NCBI GenBank assembly: GCA_910587635.1
Contig: CAJUNB010000040.1
Span: forward strand, 62,001 to 126,000
Source: an uncultured Lachnospiraceae bacterium
Lineage (GTDB): Bacteria > Bacillota > Clostridia > Lachnospirales > Lachnospiraceae
DNA length: 64,000 nt
Reading direction: 5' to 3'
This document shows positions 25,980 to 33,697 of the stretch, piece after piece. The translations under genes and the position numbers were made by a program. The notes below the pieces were generated by a model. The model saw only the letters and a program-made list of their open reading frames with translations, ran no database searches and was not told the DNA's origin. Every line of letters begins with the position of its first letter. The stretch's first letter is position 1.

Positions 25980-27722
25980 TCACTCCTCGACTTTTTGAAT
26001 CCCTGTAATATCCGAATCGATCACAAGAGAATAGTTCGTATAATATACTACAAAGCCCGGGGCGGCGCCTCCCGGCTTTTTTACGTTCTTTTTTAAGGTA
26101 TAGTCGATTTCTACCTTTTGCTGTCCTTTTGCCTGGGAATAGTGGGCCGCGAGTCTGCCTGCCTCTTCAAAGGTCCGGTCCGGCATTTCATTGTCTTTTC
26201 CGGCTTTGACGATGACGTGGGACCCGGGGATACCCTTGGCATGGAACCACCAGTCTCCGCTTCCCGGGGTATGGAAGGTGAGTTCATCATTTTGATAGTT
26301 ATTTTTTCCCACATAGATATCATAGCCGTCACTGCTGATATAGTGAAAAGGTCTGCTCGTTACTCTGACTTTTTTTGGATTGCCTCTTCTTCGGATATAG
26401 CCGCTTTCGATCAGTTCTTCTTTGATCTGTACCAGGTCCTCTTCCCGCAGAGCGATATCCAGAGAAGTCAGAACGGATTCCAGGTGGTCAATTTCCGCTT
26501 TCACCCGGGCAGTCAGTTCCGACAGCGCCTCATAGGTGCGTTTCAGTTTTCCGTATTTTTCAAAGTATTTTTTCGCATTTTCCGTAGGAGTCAGGAGCGG
26601 ATCCAATGGAATGTCTATTTCTTCATCTGTATAATAGTTGACAGCTTTCATGGATGTGCTGCCGGGAGCTGTGTTATAGCCGTAAGTATTCAGCAGCTCG
26701 CCATAGACTTTATAGATATCCTTCTTATTTGTATCGGCCATCTGCTTCATCTGTAAGTCGTATTTCTTTCTATTTCTTTCCAGTGCAGTCTGTACGATAT
26801 GACGCAGATCGAAAGATTTCTGCCGGATACGGGAGATCATATTTTTTTCGTGATAGTAGGTATGGAGCAGTTCGGATACGGAGACACAGTTCTTTTGCTG
26901 CTTTGGGGCATAGTTTGTCAGAGGAATACAGGCGTACTCTCTGGGAGAGCCGTTTTCGTACAGGATAACGGGAGTGAACTGCTGCGATTTTACCTGTTGT
27001 GTTACGGAAGCAAATGCGTTCCATAGTTTTTCCAATTCCACAGTGTCCAGTGATTGTGCCGGTTTGTCTGCATCAATACAGGCTCTATGGCAGATTTCCT
27101 GGGCGATCATAGGGGAGAGGCCGGTAAAATTCATATAGAGAGCCTTAAAAATGGGTACGGCTTTTCCCGGAATGCGCTTATAAAAGAGAGGAGACTCTGT
27201 CGTGAGAGGATTCTCTTTCTCCTGGGTTTGCGGAATGAAATAGTGTCTGCCCGGCAGTACCTCCCGAACGGAACTCACCATACCGGATACGTGTTTGATG
27301 CTGTCGATGATCTGGTCATCAGCATCGCAGAAAATGATATTGCTGTGTTTCCCCATGATTTCAATGATAAGGGATTTTTGGCACAGATCCCCCATCTCAT
27401 TTAAGTGTTCGATATCGATACGGATGATACGTTCCAGACCGGGCTGGCTGATCGCCACGATCCTGCCATTCTGGATATGTTTGCGCAAAAGCATACAGAA
27501 ATTAGGCGCCGTCATGGGAGCGGGCATGCTATCCGGGGTGAGATAAATGAGGGGAAGGGAAGCATTGGCGGACAGAAAGAGTCTGTACTGCTCCCTGCCA
27601 CAACGCACCGTTATAAGCAGAGCATCATTTTCCGGCTGGGATATTTTATAGATTCGGCCTCCGGTCAGAGAGTCCTGTAATTCTTTTGTAATACATGCAA
27701 CGGTGATTCCGTCAAATGCCAT
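25980..27722 (-). CDS. rqcH: NFACT-family ribosome quality control factor RqcH (FbpA/Rqc2)
   Basis: The start at 27722 (ATG after GAGGAG) gives MAFDGITVACI, the usual N-terminus, and 580 residues. The NFACT-N domain is followed by helix-hairpin-helix and coiled-coil parts, then the NFACT-R domain with DWWFHAKGIPGSHV. RqcH binds stalled 50S subunits and recruits tRNA-Ala to add C-terminal alanine tails. Residues 97-98 read Glu-Arg where the Bacillus protein is described as having Asp-Arg in a functionally important motif; the change is conservative. Older annotation calls this family fibronectin-binding protein. Confidence 0.9.
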   Translation of the reverse strand: MAFDGITVACITKELQDSLTGGRIYKISQPENDALLITVRCGREQYRLFLSANASLPLIYLTPDSMPAPMTAPNFCMLLRKHIQNGRIVAISQPGLERIIRIDIEHLNEMGDLCQKSLIIEIMGKHSNIIFCDADDQIIDSIKHVSGMVSSVREVLPGRHYFIPQTQEKENPLTTESPLFYKRIPGKAVPIFKALYMNFTGLSPMIAQEICHRACIDADKPAQSLDTVELEKLWNAFASVTQQVKSQQFTPVILYENGSPREYACIPLTNYAPKQQKNCVSVSELLHTYYHEKNMISRIRQKSFDLRHIVQTALERNRKKYDLQMKQMADTNKKDIYKVYGELLNTYGYNTAPGSTSMKAVNYYTDEEIDIPLDPLLTPTENAKKYFEKYGKLKRTYEALSELTARVKAEIDHLESVLTSLDIALREEDLVQIKEELIESGYIRRRGNPKKVRVTSRPFHYISSDGYDIYVGKNNYQNDELTFHTPGSGDWWFHAKGIPGSHVIVKAGKDNEMPDRTFEEAGRLAAHYSQAKGQQKVEIDYTLKKNVKKPGGAAPGFVVYYTNYSLVIDSDITGIQKVEE

Positions 27723-27875
27723 AGTGTTTGTCTCCTCATACTTTCCGATTTGCCCGCGTTCTGCGGGCGAATAAGCCCTGTATATCCATGGTAACGGATT
27801 TGCACAATTGGAACAGGTACGAATAGTTAATTGTTGTATAGTATAACAGAATTTGAAAGATTTGGACAGTATGAG

Positions 27876-27904
27876 TTGCATAGAAATACAAATTCTGATA
27901 AAAT
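27876..27904 (+). promoter_or_regulatory. Predicted sigma-A promoter for the DUF5722 gene
   Basis: TTGCAT at 27876-27881 and TAAAAT at 27899-27904 are 17 bases apart and lie 42 bp upstream of the 27947 start, in the intergenic space shared with divergent rqcH. Confidence 0.55.
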
Positions 27905-27946
27905 TATTAAGGAAAAAATAATAAAATATTAAGGAGGAAAAAATTT

Positions 27947-29605
27947 ATGGATTTTTTAAGGGGGGGGGAAAGGAATCTTATGAATTTTAAGAAAAGTGTG
28001 CGCATTCTGACTGCGGGCATCCTTTCAGCGTTTGTGCTGGTTGCGACCGGCGCTGTTGGGAGTGATGCAGATACAGTGGAAGCAGCCGGAGGAAATATGG
28101 CTGTGCAGGCTGCTATCAGTGGCAGTAATGTGAATGTAACAGCAAGCGCAACCAGTGCACCTGCAAGTGATGATGGTATGCTTTATCTGTTTGCAGAGCC
28201 GATTTATTCCGATGCTATTACGACAAGTGCACTGGCAAGTGCGCCGGCCGGAACAAATGCGACGTTTTCCACACCGCTGAACGCTAACAGCGGAGATTCC
28301 AGGCTTTATTCCAAGTTTATCGTAGCAGCTATGCAGGGCGGACAGTATGTGCCTTTAAATCCGGGTGCCTATATTGTCAATCCGGAAGCCATTGCCAATA
28401 AGACATTTGGCAGAACAGTGACGGGCAAAAAGGGACTCATTGCCGATCCGGCCAAGCTGGCGAACAATGAGCTCAGCGATCTGGGGGTAAAGCAGACTCT
28501 TTACAATATTTATCTTGGCAGAATTATCGGACCGACACAGAACGGCAGTTATCCTACCATTAATTACAGTTATAATGGAAGAAATTATCAGTTCAATGGT
28601 CTTGTTGTAGCAGAATACGACAATATTTTCAGCACTTTCACAAAAAAAGGAATTCAGGTTACGGCAACAATCCTGAATGAAAATGACGGAAGAGCGCCTC
28701 AGCTTATCCATCCTCTTTCCAGAGATGGTTTTGCCTGCCCGTACTATGCGTTCAACACGGCAGAAAAAGACGGTGTTGATTATCTGGCTGCCACTCTTGC
28801 TTTTCTGGCAGAGCGTTATTCTGACGGTTCTCATGGCAAAGTGGAAAACTGGGTCATCGGCAACGAAGTCAATAAGAGAAATGAATGGAACTATGTAAAT
28901 ATTTCCAATCTGGATGCTTACGTAAATGAATATGCGGAAGGCTTCCGTATTTGCTATAATGCCATTAAGAGCAGAAATGCCAATGCCAATGTCTATATCT
29001 GTACAGATCAGCAGTGGGATCGGAACAGATCGGAAGCAGGTAAATATGACGGAAAAGATTTCATTGATTCCTTCAATGCCAATATTTCTGCTGGCGGAAA
29101 CATTGACTGGGGTCTTGTAAGTCATCCTTATCCGGTACCACTTACATGGGCGGCATACTGGACAGGCGGTGCATATTATAAAAACCTTGTAAAACACAAT
29201 GTAGGTTCCGCTTATGTTACAATGGAAAATATTGAAGTTATGACTGATTATATGTGCAGTCCGCAGCTCCTTGCGCCCAATGGACAGGTTCGTTCCGTCC
29301 TGTTGACAGAAGTGGGATATACCACATCTCAGGGTGAGGATTATGCGTGCGCTGCTATGGTACTTGGTTATCTGCAGGCGGCTAACAATCAGCACATTGA
29401 TGGTATGATTATGTCCAGACAGACAGACTCTGCAGCAGAGATCGGACAGGGGCTTGCTCTTGGACTGGACAATGTGGATGGCAGCCATAAGAGTACATAT
29501 GAGTGCTTCAAGCAGTTGGATGGGCCGAACGCAGGCGCTTATGTACAGCAGGCACTGGCTCTGAGAGGTGTATCTGACATAGGACAGGTAATATATCCTA
29601 GATAA
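27947..29605 (+). CDS. Secreted DUF5722 glycoside-hydrolase-like protein
   Basis: 552 residues from the ATG behind AAGGAGG (27931-27937); a second in-frame ATG at 27980 has its own weaker purine run. After NFKKSVRILTAGIL a hydrophobic segment ends near ADTVEAAGG, a signal peptide. The body fits the DUF5722 family. WVIGNEVNK and LLTEVGYTTS look like the acid/base and nucleophile glutamates of clan GH-A glycosidases, both preceded by beta strands as expected. The substrate is unknown. A 9-G run lies between the two possible starts. The next gene, 18 bp downstream, encodes another secreted hydrolase. Confidence 0.75.
   Translation: MDFLRGGERNLMNFKKSVRILTAGILSAFVLVATGAVGSDADTVEAAGGNMAVQAAISGSNVNVTASATSAPASDDGMLYLFAEPIYSDAITTSALASAPAGTNATFSTPLNANSGDSRLYSKFIVAAMQGGQYVPLNPGAYIVNPEAIANKTFGRTVTGKKGLIADPAKLANNELSDLGVKQTLYNIYLGRIIGPTQNGSYPTINYSYNGRNYQFNGLVVAEYDNIFSTFTKKGIQVTATILNENDGRAPQLIHPLSRDGFACPYYAFNTAEKDGVDYLAATLAFLAERYSDGSHGKVENWVIGNEVNKRNEWNYVNISNLDAYVNEYAEGFRICYNAIKSRNANANVYICTDQQWDRNRSEAGKYDGKDFIDSFNANISAGGNIDWGLVSHPYPVPLTWAAYWTGGAYYKNLVKHNVGSAYVTMENIEVMTDYMCSPQLLAPNGQVRSVLLTEVGYTTSQGEDYACAAMVLGYLQAANNQHIDGMIMSRQTDSAAEIGQGLALGLDNVDGSHKSTYECFKQLDGPNAGAYVQQALALRGVSDIGQVIYPR
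27960..27968 (+). repeat. G9 homopolymer between alternative starts
   Basis: Nine G residues at codons 5-7 of the longer form of the DUF5722 gene. A length change would put the upstream ATG out of frame while leaving ATG 27980 intact. Confidence 0.9.
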
Positions 29606-29623
29606 TGATGGAGACAGTAACAA

Positions 29624-30619
29624 ATGAAAAATAAAATGGCAGTGCTGCTGGGGGGCATATTGTTTGGCCTGGGCTGTTTCCTGGGAATGGGAAGACAGGT
29701 ATGTGCAGAGGAAGCGATACCGTATAACAGCGCGGTCAATTTGCAGGAGGGCAGTGGAGTGAATGTATCTGCCTATACGGCATATCTGTCGATGAAAACG
29801 GACACCCAGGTGTACATCGGTCCTGGAACGGCCTGGACGGCTCTCGGTACGTTACGTGCCGGGCAGCCTGCCATTGCTACCGGGAAAACAGACAATGGCT
29901 GGATTCAGATTTATTATATTGGAATGACAGCATATATTCCCGGAGATGTGGCGGGGGAGTACGAAATTCCGGCTCCGACTCTCTGGCAGGCAGTAGAGCT
30001 ACAGGGAGAGATCAAAATCAATGTGCTTGGTGACAGTATCACTTACGGGGACAAGCTGAGTGACAGGACATTGGCGTTTCCCAATGTGGTCAGTGCCAAA
30101 TGCGGTGCAGTGACATTGAATAATTATGGCTGGAATGGCTCCAGTGTGGCGGGCCCCCATCCAGACAGGTTCATAGACCGTTATCCTGGAATGGAACGAG
30201 ATGCCAATCTCATTCTTGTACTGGGAGGCACCAATGATTATGGCGGATACAATGAACCGGGCACTCCGATAGGAGCATTGGGAGACAGGACCCCTGATAC
30301 GTTCCACGGTGGTCTGCATCTGATGATGTGCGGTTTGAAGCAGATGTACCCTGACAGCGAGATCGTGTTTATGACGCCTCTGCGTCGTGTGGGCTATATG
30401 CGAAAAAATAAAAACGGCTATTATCTGAATCAGTATGTAACTGCGATTCAGGAAGAGGCGGCTTTCTGGGGGATTCGTGTTATCGATCTGTTCAATGAAC
30501 CAGAGCTTGATTTCTCCAGTAAGCAGGCGGTATATCTCACAGACGGGCTGCATCCGAACGGGACAGGGCATGCCCTGCTTGGCAACTGTGTATACCGTAG
30601 ATTATTTGAAAATCCATAG
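29624..30619 (+). CDS. Secreted SGNH hydrolase with SH3-like domain
   Basis: 331 residues. A lysine-containing N-terminus and hydrophobic stretch ending near RQVCAEE form a signal peptide. Residues 50-105 resemble a bacterial SH3 domain (VYIGPGTAW, NGWIQIYYIG), often used for wall binding. The catalytic SGNH domain follows: NVLGDSITYG, NGSSVAG, LVLGGTND and LTDGLHPNGTGH contain the Ser, Gly, Asn and Asp/His blocks. An extracellular esterase acting on acylated glycans is likely. It is co-transcribed with the DUF5722 protein and followed by a strong terminator. Confidence 0.8.
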   Translation: MKNKMAVLLGGILFGLGCFLGMGRQVCAEEAIPYNSAVNLQEGSGVNVSAYTAYLSMKTDTQVYIGPGTAWTALGTLRAGQPAIATGKTDNGWIQIYYIGMTAYIPGDVAGEYEIPAPTLWQAVELQGEIKINVLGDSITYGDKLSDRTLAFPNVVSAKCGAVTLNNYGWNGSSVAGPHPDRFIDRYPGMERDANLILVLGGTNDYGGYNEPGTPIGALGDRTPDTFHGGLHLMMCGLKQMYPDSEIVFMTPLRRVGYMRKNKNGYYLNQYVTAIQEEAAFWGIRVIDLFNEPELDFSSKQAVYLTDGLHPNGTGHALLGNCVYRRLFENP

Positions 30620-30629
30620 GGGATAAAAG

Positions 30630-30676
30630 AAGAGCATAACCGGTGCGATGAAAGTTTGGCTGGTTATGCTCTTTTT
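30630..30676 (+). terminator. Rho-independent terminator
   Basis: A perfect 11-12 bp inverted repeat, AGAGCATAACC with GGTTATGCTCT, flanks a 20 base loop and is followed by five T residues. It closes the secreted-hydrolase operon. Confidence 0.85.
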
Positions 30677-30689
30677 ATCATATAGGAGA

Positions 30690-30718
30690 TTGTGAAAATA
30701 TTAATGAAAGGATATAAT
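30690..30718 (+). promoter_or_regulatory. Predicted sigma-A promoter of glpK
   Basis: TTGTGA (30690-30695), 17 base spacer and a consensus TATAAT (30713-30718), 33 bp before the glpK start codon. Confidence 0.7.
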
Positions 30719-30751
30719 AGGTAGTACCAAAAGAACAGAAGGAGACTTAAA

Positions 30752-32251
30752 ATGGCAAAGTATGTGATGGCTTTGGATGCGGGGACGACAAGCAATCGCT
30801 GTATTCTTTTCGATGAAAAAGGACGGATATGCAGTAAGGCACAGAAAGAATTTCCCCAGTATTTTCCGAAGCCGGGCTGGGTGGAGCAGGATGCCAATGA
30901 AATATGGTCGACGCAGCTTGGAGTGGCTGTGGAAGCCATGTCCAAGATCGGAGCCACGGCAGGGGATATTGCCGCAATCGGTATCACAAATCAGCGGGAG
31001 ACAGCAGTGGTCTGGGACAGGGAAACCGGGGAGCCTGTTTGCCGGGCTATCGTCTGGCAGTGCAGGCGGACATCGGACTACTGTGACTTTTTAAAAGAAA
31101 AGGGATTGACAGAAGTTTTTCGTGAAAAGACAGGGCTTGTAATCGATGCCTATTTCTCGGCGACGAAAATAAAGTGGATACTGGACAATGTGGAAGGGAC
31201 AAGGAAGGCGGCCGAGTCCGGCAGGCTCCTGTTTGGCACAGTGGAAACATGGCTGATCTGGAAGCTGACGAAGGGAAGAGTTCATGTGACCGATTATTCC
31301 AATGCGTCCAGGACTATGCTTTTTAATATACGGGAACTGAAGTGGGATGAGGAAATTTTGAAGGAACTGGACATCCCTGTCCGTATGCTTCCTCAGGTGA
31401 GATCTTCCAGCTGTATCTACGGAGAGGCGGACTCCTCTTTCTTTGGCGGTCCGATTCCCATTGGCGGCGCTGCAGGAGACCAGCAGTCGGCTCTCTTCGG
31501 ACAGACTTGTTTTGAAAAAGGAGAGGCTAAAAATACTTATGGTACCGGTTGTTTCCTTTTGATGAATACAGGGGAAAGCCCGGTTTTTTCAAAAAACGGG
31601 CTTGTTACTACGATTGCCTGGGGGCTTGATGGAAAAATAAATTATGCTCTGGAAGGCTCGATTTTCGTGGCAGGTGCCTTGATTCAGTGGCTGCGGGATG
31701 AACTGCATCTGATTGACAGGGCGGCGGACAGCGAGGCTATGGCAATGAAGGTGACGGATACCAATGGCTGCTATGTGGTACCTGCTTTTACCGGTCTCGG
31801 TGCGCCTCATTGGGATCAGTACGCAAGAGGAACGATCACGGGTATCACCCGTGGCGTCAATAAATATCATATCGTTCGTGCCGCTCTGGAATCACTGGCA
31901 TATCAGGTAAATGATGTGATAACGGCAATGGAAGCGGATTCGGGCATCCTGTTAAGTGCTCTGAAAGTGGACGGCGGCGCCTGCATCAATAATTTTCTCA
32001 TGCAGTTCCAGGCTGATATCATCGGAGCGCCGGTACATCGGCCTGTGTGTATTGAAACGACGGCCATGGGAGCCGCTTATCTGGCGGGACTTGCTGTAGG
32101 CTATTGGAAAAATAAGGAAGATGTGATCAGGAACTGGCAGATTGACAGAGTCTTTGCATCCGGGATGGAAGAGGCGGCAAGAAAAAGAGCTATTGCCGGC
32201 TGGAACCGGGCTGTGAAATGTTCCTATGGATGGGCCCGGGAAGAGGAGTAA
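30752..32251 (+). CDS. glpK: Glycerol kinase
   Basis: 499 residues, the normal length. FGGY kinase features are clear: ALDAGTTSNRCILFD at the start (phosphate 1 loop), EQDANEIWST, GITNQRETAVVWDRETG, TGLVIDAYFSATKIKW, GAAGDQQSALFGQ, ALEGSIFVAG and the late KVDGGACINNFLMQ. It phosphorylates glycerol to glycerol 3-phosphate using ATP. No glpF or glpD gene is beside it. It has its own promoter and is followed by a structured repeat that may also end its transcript. Confidence 0.95.
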   Translation: MAKYVMALDAGTTSNRCILFDEKGRICSKAQKEFPQYFPKPGWVEQDANEIWSTQLGVAVEAMSKIGATAGDIAAIGITNQRETAVVWDRETGEPVCRAIVWQCRRTSDYCDFLKEKGLTEVFREKTGLVIDAYFSATKIKWILDNVEGTRKAAESGRLLFGTVETWLIWKLTKGRVHVTDYSNASRTMLFNIRELKWDEEILKELDIPVRMLPQVRSSSCIYGEADSSFFGGPIPIGGAAGDQQSALFGQTCFEKGEAKNTYGTGCFLLMNTGESPVFSKNGLVTTIAWGLDGKINYALEGSIFVAGALIQWLRDELHLIDRAADSEAMAMKVTDTNGCYVVPAFTGLGAPHWDQYARGTITGITRGVNKYHIVRAALESLAYQVNDVITAMEADSGILLSALKVDGGACINNFLMQFQADIIGAPVHRPVCIETTAMGAAYLAGLAVGYWKNKEDVIRNWQIDRVFASGMEEAARKRAIAGWNRAVKCSYGWAREEE

Positions 32252-32256
32252 ATAAA

Positions 32257-32333
32257 AAGGAATCGCGCTTGCGCGATTCGCCGCGCGCGAGCGGGGTGCC
32301 CAGGCGCAATATTCCTTACCGCGAGCTGCGCAT
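32257..32333. repeat. Composite repeat, module A, copy 1
   Basis: A 77 bp GC-rich unit with several nested hairpins: GAATCGCG-CTTG-CGCGATTC, then CCGC-GCGCGA-GCGG, then a third imperfect stem, and a conserved AATATTCCTTACCGCG tract. The same unit lies inverted at 37002-37078. By my own alignment about 64 of 77 positions agree, and the loops of both small hairpins differ while their stems are kept. Confidence 0.85.
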
Positions 32334-32337
32334 CTAT

Positions 32338-32384
32338 ATTTTATTCCATAGGAAATTACGGAGGAATTTCCTATAGAATAAAAT
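32338..32384. repeat. Composite repeat, module B, copy 1 (20 bp inverted repeat)
   Basis: ATTTTATTCCATAGGAAATT and AATTTCCTATAGAATAAAAT form a 20 bp stem with one mismatch around a 7 base loop. It sits four bases from module A and could serve as a two-way terminator between glpK and the LacI gene. Confidence 0.85.
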
Positions 32385-32385
32385 C

Positions 32386-32409
32386 AGGGACTACCTTCCG
32401 GCAGTCCCT
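32386..32409 (-). terminator. Hairpin over the stop codon of the LacI-family gene
   Basis: AGGGACT and AGTCCCT pair across ten bases; the stop codon is within the hairpin and the T-rich start of module B follows on the minus strand. A likely terminator of the repressor gene. Confidence 0.6.
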
Positions 32410-33434
32410 TCTGTAGTTTCCCGGGGAATCAGGACAGGGGGAATCACTTTATGGATCGGTTCTTTTAGAGGAACCGGTCTTCTTTTTTTGCGTTCGTTCA
32501 TCTGCTCCACGAGGAGACTTACCGCCTCATAGGCGATCTTATCGATTTGCTGTCCCACGGTACTGATGGGAAAAACGGAAGAAATGGAAATAGGAGAATT
32601 ATCAAAGCCGATGATAAGATAATCATCCGGCAGTGTGCCGTATTTTCTGATCAGAAGATTTAACAGAAGATTGGCATGAGTGTCATTGGAAACAAAAATT
32701 CCTTTTTTCTGGCCCGCATGTTCTTTTTCCAGAATCTCCAGTATTTCCAAAAATGTATTTTGCAGTATCTCATAGTCAATACTCATTTCTCTGTACAAAA
32801 TCCGGTGGGTCAGCTGTCTCTTTTCACAGGTATCAAGAAAACCCCTGATGCGGCCATAGGCAGGGATATCGGTGGATGTGGGGGAGTTGATCTGGATGAA
32901 AACGTCACACTGATGCTGTGCAAGCAAGTCAACGGCCTGGACAGCCCCTGCATAGTTGTCAGTGTTGACGCTGCATACACATCGGTCTTCCCGTTCTATG
33001 GCCACAATGGGGAGCTGCAACTGTGCCAGTTTTTCTGACGGGATCGTGTGACTCAATATAATGAGTCCTTCTATTTTGTAGGCTAGCAGTTCCTGGATAT
33101 AACGGGTTTCCGCTTCTTCATCGTCATTTCCAATGAATACCAGAAACTTATAACCAAAATTTTCGTAAGTTTTTAAAATCCGATTCAATATTTCAGAAAA
33201 ATAGTGATTGAAAAGATTGGGGATGATAACGCCAATAAATTCAGTCTTACCGTTGGCAAGAATCCGTGCCACTTTATTTTCCTTATAATTCAATTCTTTC
33301 AGTGCGTTAGATATGATTTCCTGATTTTCCAGTGTCAGGGAATCAGAATCATTAAAATATCTGGAAATTGTCGTTTTGGAAAAATTGGTGAATTTCGCAA
33401 TATCACTGAAAGTTACGTTTTTTTTCTGTGCCAT
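32391..33434 (-). CDS. LacI-family transcriptional repressor
   Basis: The start at 33434 follows GGAGG and gives MAQKKNVTFSDIAKF; 347 residues. The N-terminal helix-turn-helix (SDIAKFTNFSKTTISRYFN) and hinge helix region (KENKVARILANGKTEFIGVI) are standard LacI family. The C-terminal periplasmic-binding-like domain senses the effector sugar. It is divergent from the ABC transporter genes, and palindromic sites of the LacI type lie between them, so it probably represses both units and releases on a sugar derived from sucrose or fructans. The effector is inferred from the GH32 and GH13 genes nearby. Confidence 0.88.
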   Translation of the reverse strand: MAQKKNVTFSDIAKFTNFSKTTISRYFNDSDSLTLENQEIISNALKELNYKENKVARILANGKTEFIGVIIPNLFNHYFSEILNRILKTYENFGYKFLVFIGNDDEEAETRYIQELLAYKIEGLIILSHTIPSEKLAQLQLPIVAIEREDRCVCSVNTDNYAGAVQAVDLLAQHQCDVFIQINSPTSTDIPAYGRIRGFLDTCEKRQLTHRILYREMSIDYEILQNTFLEILEILEKEHAGQKKGIFVSNDTHANLLLNLLIRKYGTLPDDYLIIGFDNSPISISSVFPISTVGQQIDKIAYEAVSLLVEQMNERKKRRPVPLKEPIHKVIPPVLIPRETTEGTAGR

Positions 33435-33497
33435 AAATAACCTCCAATAATGTTCAGTATACCAAAAAAAACGGTGAAATTCAATTTGTAATCGGTC

Positions 33498-33512
33498 AAG
33501 TAACCGGTTTTG
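33498..33512. promoter_or_regulatory. Imperfect LacI-type operator near the repressor gene
   Basis: AAGTAACCGGTTTTG shares the TAACCGGTT core with the perfect operator at 33613. It lies 64 bp upstream of the repressor start and may mediate autoregulation. Confidence 0.6.
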
Positions 33513-33574
33513 TTCAAGGTATACCATTTGGACTGTAAAAAATTGTAGGTTTTTAACAAAATTTAAAGTGAGCA

Positions 33575-33604
33575 TTGACAGAATAATAGCCAATATGCTA
33601 GCAT
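33575..33604 (+). promoter_or_regulatory. Predicted sigma-A promoter of the ABC transporter operon
   Basis: Consensus TTGACA (33575-33580) and TAGCAT (33599-33604) with an 18 base spacer. The operator at 33613-33628 lies at the expected transcription start, a classic repression layout. Confidence 0.7.
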
Positions 33605-33612
33605 AATTTTAA

Positions 33613-33628
33613 AAGTAACCGGTTACTT
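33613..33628. promoter_or_regulatory. Perfect 16 bp palindromic LacI-family operator
   Basis: AAGTAACCGGTTACTT is a perfect palindrome with the central CG typical of LacI-family sites. It sits just downstream of the predicted promoter of the solute-binding protein gene. Confidence 0.8.
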
Positions 33629-33660
33629 AACCGATATTGTAACTGATAACTTTATCGGTT
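33629..33660. promoter_or_regulatory. Second inverted repeat in the operator region
   Basis: AACCGATA and TATCGGTT are exact inverted repeats separated by 16 bases, directly after the main operator. It may be a secondary site for the same or another regulator. Confidence 0.45.
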
Positions 33661-33697
33661 CAGAACATGAAAATATAAAGAGGAGGAGGAAAGTTGC

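Noticed and set aside
25980..27722. RqcH as a fibronectin-binding adhesin
   Set aside because: No signal peptide; domain order and motifs fit the ribosome quality control family, and the adhesin name is historical.
28355..29623. A 422-codon open frame opposite the DUF5722 gene
   Set aside because: No start signal or family resemblance; the plus-strand protein has a signal peptide and coherent domains.
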